Shown piece after piece: positions 60,074 through 64,000 of a stretch of DNA of 64,000 nucleotides. The position numbers were made by a program, and so were the translations under genes. The notes beneath the pieces are model-generated. The model worked only from the letters and a program-made list of their open reading frames with translations, was not told where the DNA came from and searched no databases. The first letter of the stretch is position 1, and each line of letters starts with the position of its first letter. The DNA comes from Ensifer sp. MPMI2T. Lineage in GTDB: Bacteria; Pseudomonadota; Alphaproteobacteria; Rhizobiales; Rhizobiaceae. The stretch spans positions 1-64,000 of the forward strand of contig NZ_SRXN01000016.1 of the NCBI RefSeq assembly GCF_004827385.1. The letters run 5' to 3'.

Positions 60074-60949
60074 CCCGTCGAGGATGAAGGCCTTGGCGGC
60101 CGTGAGCCGCGCCGGATCGGAGATGATCTCGTGGACGAGGTAGCCGCGCAGCGTCAGGCTCTTGCTGAGCACGGCAAACAGCGGGAAGGGCGTGGGCTCA
60201 GGGCTCAAGCCGCCATATTCGATGAGGATGCCGCCTGATGACATCGCGGCTGTCAGCGGCTCGAAGGCGGGACCGCCGACCGGATCGAACACCACGCGCA
60301 CGCCCGCGGGGCCGGTGATCTCCCTCAATCGGGCTTCCACATCCTCCTCGGCGGAGGCGATGACATGAGCGGCGCCGAATTCGATGAGGGCCTGCTTTTT
60401 GGCAGGCGTGCGCGTGACGGCGATCGCGGTCGCGCCCACCTTTTTGGCAATCTCGATCGCGGCGAGTCCGACGCTGCTCGACGCGGCGGTGATGACGACG
60501 AAATCTCCCGGACGCAGTCGGGCAATGTCGATAAGGGCACCATAGGCAGTGAGATATTGCATCCAGACGGCGGCGGCCGCTTCGAAGCCGAGTGATGGCG
60601 GGTGCTTGATGACGAGCCTTGCCGGAAAACTGGCGAGTTCGCCATAGGCGGGCCAGTGCACCATCGACGGGGGCGGCGCGACGCTAACGGCGTCGCCGTG
60701 TGCGAAACCCCCCACACCTTCGCCGACCGCTTCGACGATGCCCGCGGCCTCGAGGCCGAGACCGGAGGGCAGGGGAGGCGTCTCGATATAGGCGCCCGAG
60801 CGGATAAGCGCCTCGGCCCGGTTGAGGCCGAGCGCCTTGACGCGGATCTGGACTTCACCCGGACCAGGCCCCGCAACATCGATATCCTCGATGCGCAGGA
60901 CCTCGGGACCACCGAGCTCATGAAAGCGGACGACGCGAACCATCGGCAT
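59954..60949 (-). CDS. Medium-chain (zinc-type/quinone oxidoreductase-like) alcohol dehydrogenase
   Basis: 331 aa. MDR pattern: FHELGGPEVLRIEDIDVAGPGPGEVQIRVKALGLNRAEAL, GLEAAGIVEAVGEGV, AAAVWMQYLTAYGAL, the NADP-binding VVITAASSSVGLAAIEIAKKVGA, VFDPVGG and IVVIV at the end. The zinc-binding Cys set is missing, so it is the quinone reductase-type. It is divergent from a LysR gene 97 bases away, which probably regulates it. Start ambiguity: MVRVV two residues later. Confidence 0.88.
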   Translation of the reverse strand: MPMVRVVRFHELGGPEVLRIEDIDVAGPGPGEVQIRVKALGLNRAEALIRSGAYIETPPLPSGLGLEAAGIVEAVGEGVGGFAHGDAVSVAPPPSMVHWPAYGELASFPARLVIKHPPSLGFEAAAAVWMQYLTAYGALIDIARLRPGDFVVITAASSSVGLAAIEIAKKVGATAIAVTRTPAKKQALIEFGAAHVIASAEEDVEARLREITGPAGVRVVFDPVGGPAFEPLTAAMSSGGILIEYGGLSPEPTPFPLFAVLSKSLTLRGYLVHEIISDPARLTAAKAFILDGLTDGSLRPVIARTFPFDEIVEAHRFLESNEQFGKIVVIV

Positions 60950-61045
60950 AACTCCAAAACAGTTGAACTGAATGAGCTATGCCAATGGGCGTTTGGAGGA
61001 TAAATGGCTTAATGGGCAGGATAGTAGAAACCAGGAGTTTTGAAT

Positions 61046-61960
61046 ATGGATCGCCTTGTGAGCATGGCCGTCTTCGTCAAAGCCGTCGACCTCGGTTCGT
61101 TCGCGGCTGCCGCGAGCGCGCTCGATCTCTCCGGCCCGATGGTCGGCAAGCATGTGCGGTTTCTTGAAGAGCGGCTCGGTGTGCGCCTCCTCAACCGCAC
61201 GACGCGGCGCCAGAGCCTGACGGATTTCGGGCGAGCCTATTATGAGCGCTGCCGCGTGGTGCTCGCCGAAGCCGAGGCCGCGGATGCGCTGGCGGCCGAT
61301 CAGTTTTCCGAGCCGCGCGGACGGCTCCGGGTCACGATGCCCGCACTGTTCGGCCGGCGCTGTGTCGCCCCCATCCTTCTGGAGCTTGCCGAGCGGTATC
61401 CGGCCCTCGAACTCAATCTGTCGTTCAGCGATCACTTCGCCGACCTTGCGGGCGATGGCTTTGACCTTGCAATCCGCAGCCTTGGCGCCAGCAGCGGCAA
61501 TCTCGAGGACCGGGCCGGGACCATCGTCCGTCGCCTCGCGCGCCATCACATGGTTGTCTGCGGCTCGCCAGCCTATCTCGAAAAGCGCGGCCGGCCACGG
61601 CAGATCGAGGATCTCGGCGAGCACCACGGCATCATCTACAGCCGGTCGGGCCGTGCTCACCCCTGGCTGTTTCCGCGCGACGATGGGCCACCGGCACAGG
61701 TAATGCCGCTCAATCGCCTGCGCCTCGACGATCTCGATGCGATCGGCGACGCCGCCGTCGCCGACCTCGGGCTTGCCTGGCTTCCGGGCTGGCTCGTTCG
61801 CGACCGCATCGAGGCGGGCGCGCTCGTGCCGCTCTTGTCCGATGAGCCCGGACTTCACTTCGACAACTATGCACTGTGGCTGCAGACGCCGCATCTGCCG
61901 CTGAAGGTCCGATTTGCCGTCGATGCCTTGGCGGCCCAGTTGCCCAGGCTCATGACGTGA
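61046..61960 (+). CDS. LysR-family transcriptional regulator
   Basis: 304 aa. N-terminal HTH (MAVFVKAVDLGSFAAAASALDLSGPMVGKHVRFLEERLGVRLLNRTTRRQSLTDFG, about 7-62), C-terminal periplasmic-binding-like effector domain with RLRVTMPALFGRRCVAPILLEL. Aggag is eight bases before the ATG at 61046. Divergent from the MDR oxidoreductase gene with 96 bases between, the classical arrangement for activation or repression of it. Confidence 0.9.
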   Translation: MDRLVSMAVFVKAVDLGSFAAAASALDLSGPMVGKHVRFLEERLGVRLLNRTTRRQSLTDFGRAYYERCRVVLAEAEAADALAADQFSEPRGRLRVTMPALFGRRCVAPILLELAERYPALELNLSFSDHFADLAGDGFDLAIRSLGASSGNLEDRAGTIVRRLARHHMVVCGSPAYLEKRGRPRQIEDLGEHHGIIYSRSGRAHPWLFPRDDGPPAQVMPLNRLRLDDLDAIGDAAVADLGLAWLPGWLVRDRIEAGALVPLLSDEPGLHFDNYALWLQTPHLPLKVRFAVDALAAQLPRLMT

Positions 61961-62273
61961 AGGTGATCCGCTCGCCGCTCTGCTTCAGGTGGAACGTGCT
62001 TGGCTTTTTGCCCGCCATGGTACACTATGCCCGGCAGCGGGAAACGACATACATCAGGCTTTCACGCGTATTCGGTATTATTTGCGCCGGTGCGTCGCTC
62101 CAACGACCGATGAGTGCTGCAACACATTGATTTTTTCGTGATCCTTTCTTGATCGGTTCCGACCAAAGGACGCTGTAACAGAAGCGACGGCTTTCGCGAC
62201 GGTGCGTTAACAAGATCCGTCGAGCGTGCTCCAAGAGTGAACACATTCCCGCTCCGGCAATGAGGGACATGCC
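61961..62273. other. Intergenic region before the PPIase gene
   Basis: 313 bases with no credible gene; a weak minus-strand frame was checked and dropped. It contains a stretch of AT-rich sequence (62120-62150) that could hold the promoter of the downstream pair. Confidence 0.5.
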
Positions 62274-63188
62274 GTGAAGCTGTTTAGGGAACCACTTCTG
62301 CATTTCGCGGTGGCGGGCGCCGGGCTGTTCGCCATCTATGCGTGGCTCGATCCCGGTAGCGAGGCGAAGCCGAGTGGCGCGCTCGAGGTCCGGATCGGCG
62401 AGGGGGAATTGCGCTGGGTCGGCGAGACCTGGGCGCGGCAATGGCGGCGTGAGCCTTCTCGCGAGGAACTGCGCGGGCTCCTTCTGGATCTTCTTAAGGA
62501 AGAGCTGTTGGCGCGCGAGGCGCGCGAACTCGGGCTCGACAAGGACGACACCGTCGTGCGTCGACGGCTCGCGCAGAAAATGACCTTCCTGATCGAGGAC
62601 ACGGCGCGGATTGCCCAGCCGACGGAAAGCGAGCTGCGGGCGTTCTACGATGCTCATCGGGAGAGGTTCACCCGGCCAGGACAACGCTCCTTCGAACATA
62701 TCTTCTTCGACCGCCGCAAGCGAAGTGATGCCGCGGCCGACGCCAGGCAGGTGCTGGTGAAGCTTTCCACGTCCGACGCACTGGCGCCTGCCGCCGATGA
62801 GGGCGACCGGCTGTTGATCGAAAGCGATGTCCGCGACGCCGACCGATATGCCGTGGCGGGGCAGTTCGGGCAAGCGTTTGCCGATGCAGTTTTCGCGCTT
62901 TCGCGGGGCGAATGGAGCGGGCCGATCGAGTCCGCCTTTGGCCTGCATCTCGTCCGTGTCTACGAGGCGACGCCCGGCGAGGCGCGTCCTTTCGAGGACG
63001 CCAAAGCCGATGTTGTCGAACGATGGAGCGACGAGCAGCGGCGGGCCGTTCAAGAGCGGTATTTCGCCGAACTGTTCAGAAAATACGACATCGTGGCGGA
63101 CGAGCGCATCGAGGCCCTGGTCGGCCCTCTGCCCGGAGACGTCGCGCTGGGCGACGTGCCGCCAACAAATAGGGGGCTGGCGCGATGA
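62274..63188 (+). CDS. Parvulin-type peptidyl-prolyl isomerase
   Basis: 304 aa from GTG with gagggac nine bases upstream. N-terminal membrane anchor (residues 8-24), SurA-like chaperone-like helices (30-120), then a parvulin-like domain: RPGQRSFEHIFFDRR, FGQAFADAVFALSRGEWSGPIESAFGLHLVRV, with the G-L-H-L-V-R-V ending typical of PpiC. Likely inner-membrane-anchored periplasmic foldase. Its stop overlaps the start of a HupE-type gene by four bases (ATGA), so they function together. Confidence 0.87.
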   Translation: MKLFREPLLHFAVAGAGLFAIYAWLDPGSEAKPSGALEVRIGEGELRWVGETWARQWRREPSREELRGLLLDLLKEELLAREARELGLDKDDTVVRRRLAQKMTFLIEDTARIAQPTESELRAFYDAHRERFTRPGQRSFEHIFFDRRKRSDAAADARQVLVKLSTSDALAPAADEGDRLLIESDVRDADRYAVAGQFGQAFADAVFALSRGEWSGPIESAFGLHLVRVYEATPGEARPFEDAKADVVERWSDEQRRAVQERYFAELFRKYDIVADERIEALVGPLPGDVALGDVPPTNRGLAR

Positions 63189-64000
63189 GCCGGAAGACCT
63201 TCCTTGCAATGATCTGGCTGGCGTTCGCGTGGCTCCTGCCGATGACAGCGTTCGCACACGAGGTCCGACCGGCCTACCTAGAGCTCAGGGAGGAGCGGCC
63301 GGGCGAATTTTCGGTGCTCTGGAAGGTGCCGATGCAAGGCGACATGAGACTCGGCCTGACGCCGGCATTTTCCGGCGAAACGCGTAAATCGGTCCATCTC
63401 AGCCGTACGGTTTCCGGCGCAGCGATCGAGCGCTGGACGCTCACTGCCCCGGCGCTGCGCGGCCAGACGCTCTCGATCGATGGTCTCGAGGCGACGATGA
63501 CGGACGTATTGGCGCGCGTCGAATACCTGGACGGCACCTCCTGGACGCAGCGGCTGACGCCGCGCGAGCCGGCGGCCGCAATCCCGCTCGCCGACACGGC
63601 GCTCGATGTCGCGCCGGTCTACCTGAAACTCGGCGTCTGGCACATCCTGTTCGGCATCGATCATCTGCTCTTCGTGCTGGCGCTCATGATGCTGACGCGC
63701 GAGCTGGGGATGCTGGTCAAGACCATTACCGCCTTTACCGTTGCTCATTCGATCACCTTGGCGCTGGCGACGCTCGGCTTCGTCCATGCGCCGCAGGCCC
63801 CGGTCGAGGCGGTGATCGCGCTTTCGATCGTCTTCGTCGCTGTCGAGATCGTGCATCGTGACGAGGGGCGAGTGGGCGTGGCGGCGCGGGCGCCATGGAT
63901 CGTCGCATTCGGTTTCGGACTGCTGCACGGCCTCGGCTTTGCCGGGGCGCTGAGCGAGATCGGCCTGCCGCAGGGTCATATTCCGCTGGCGCTGTTGTTC
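63185..64000 (+). CDS. HupE/UreJ family membrane protein (truncated by the window end)
   Basis: First 272 residues of a protein continuing past the window. Signal peptide 1-24 (MTAFA), then HEVRPAYLELREERPGEFSV, a periplasmic domain, and membrane helices from about 160: KLGVWHILFGIDHLLFVLALMML with His/Asp ligands, TITAFTVAHSITLALATLGF and GFGLLHGLGFAGALSEIGLP. This is the HupE/UreJ_2 pattern, a metal (nickel/cobalt) permease type. Translationally coupled to the PPIase. The final part is not visible. Confidence 0.85.
   Translation, partial: MSRKTFLAMIWLAFAWLLPMTAFAHEVRPAYLELREERPGEFSVLWKVPMQGDMRLGLTPAFSGETRKSVHLSRTVSGAAIERWTLTAPALRGQTLSIDGLEATMTDVLARVEYLDGTSWTQRLTPREPAAAIPLADTALDVAPVYLKLGVWHILFGIDHLLFVLALMMLTRELGMLVKTITAFTVAHSITLALATLGFVHAPQAPVEAVIALSIVFVAVEIVHRDEGRVGVAARAPWIVAFGFGLLHGLGFAGALSEIGLPQGHIPLALLF

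Noticed and set aside
63278-63979. Minus-strand frame at the right end
   Set aside because: Opposite to the HupE/UreJ-like gene that continues beyond the window; no domain.
1-64000. CRISPR array, tRNA, rRNA or a complete insertion sequence
   Set aside because: No regularly spaced direct repeats, no cloverleaf with a recognisable anticodon arm and no transposase frames were found; the repeated units are palindromic intergenic elements.

Overview
The window looks like a chromosomal segment of a Rhizobiales alphaproteobacterium, most likely Sinorhizobium/Ensifer. The grounds are high-GC coding with strong GC3 bias, a C-terminally truncated second FtsZ (FtsZ2), RIME-type double-palindrome intergenic repeats, five class III adenylate cyclase/TolB-like/TPR paralogues (a family greatly expanded in Sinorhizobium), and TRAP and ABC uptake systems. 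I see no rRNA, tRNA, CRISPR array, prophage or complete insertion sequence.

Layout. 0.3-0.7 kb: Nudix hydrolase. 0.9-4.7 kb: a visibly more AT-rich accessory block holding a TcmP/DUF5131 (three-Cys-motif) convergent pair, then a translationally coupled AAA/ABC-type ATPase plus DUF4435 TOPRIM-like gene. This second pair resembles the AriA/AriB organisation of PARIS anti-phage systems and is the best candidate for an unusual system here. 4.9-8.9 kb: Fe3+/polyamine-type ABC importer operon (binding protein, fused permease, ATPase). 9.3-13.4 kb: GST, a HAD-phosphatase/P-loop ATPase fusion, a Lys-rich 64-aa protein and ftsZ2. 13.8-17.9 kb: a cyclase paralogue with altered active-site residues, a phytochelatin-synthase-like protease/transferase and a sorbosone-dehydrogenase-like beta-propeller. 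18-22 kb: TRAP transporter of the TakP type. 22-25.8 kb: DUF3302-HlyD pair, ankyrin and YHS proteins, MFS exporter. 25.9-29.1 kb: beta-propeller protein, HTH/TPR-like regulator and divergent DUF899 protein.

29.1-36.3 kb: cyclase, about 1 kb of gene-poor hairpin-rich DNA, a small helical protein, then a tightly overlapping phospholipid operon (PlsC, CdsA-like, small membrane protein, CDP-alcohol phosphotransferase) followed by a DUF4105 protein. 36.7-41.5 kb: glutathione-dependent formaldehyde-activating enzyme with a leader hairpin, SDR, PanE-like reductase, EEP-family phosphodiesterase and Nudix. 41.8-46.2 kb: two more cyclases flanking a sulfotransferase. 46.3-50.1 kb: phosphoketolase and glucoamylase-like gene. 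50.5-57.7 kb: organic peroxide system (ohr and its regulator ohrR share operator-like sequence although about 6 kb apart), enclosing a DUF3095 cyclase-like protein, another cyclase and a TetR/DMT exporter pair. 57.9-62 kb: Tat-exported amidohydrolase, GFA protein, MDR oxidoreductase and divergent LysR. 62.3-64 kb: parvulin-type PPIase translationally coupled to a HupE/UreJ-type membrane protein that runs off the window end.

Intergenic spaces are colonised by several palindromic repeat families: RIME-like, a family with 31-bp terminal inverted arms, and a rhizobial aattcc...ggaatt element. They are annotated individually. Many long antisense reading frames are GC3 artefacts and are left out.
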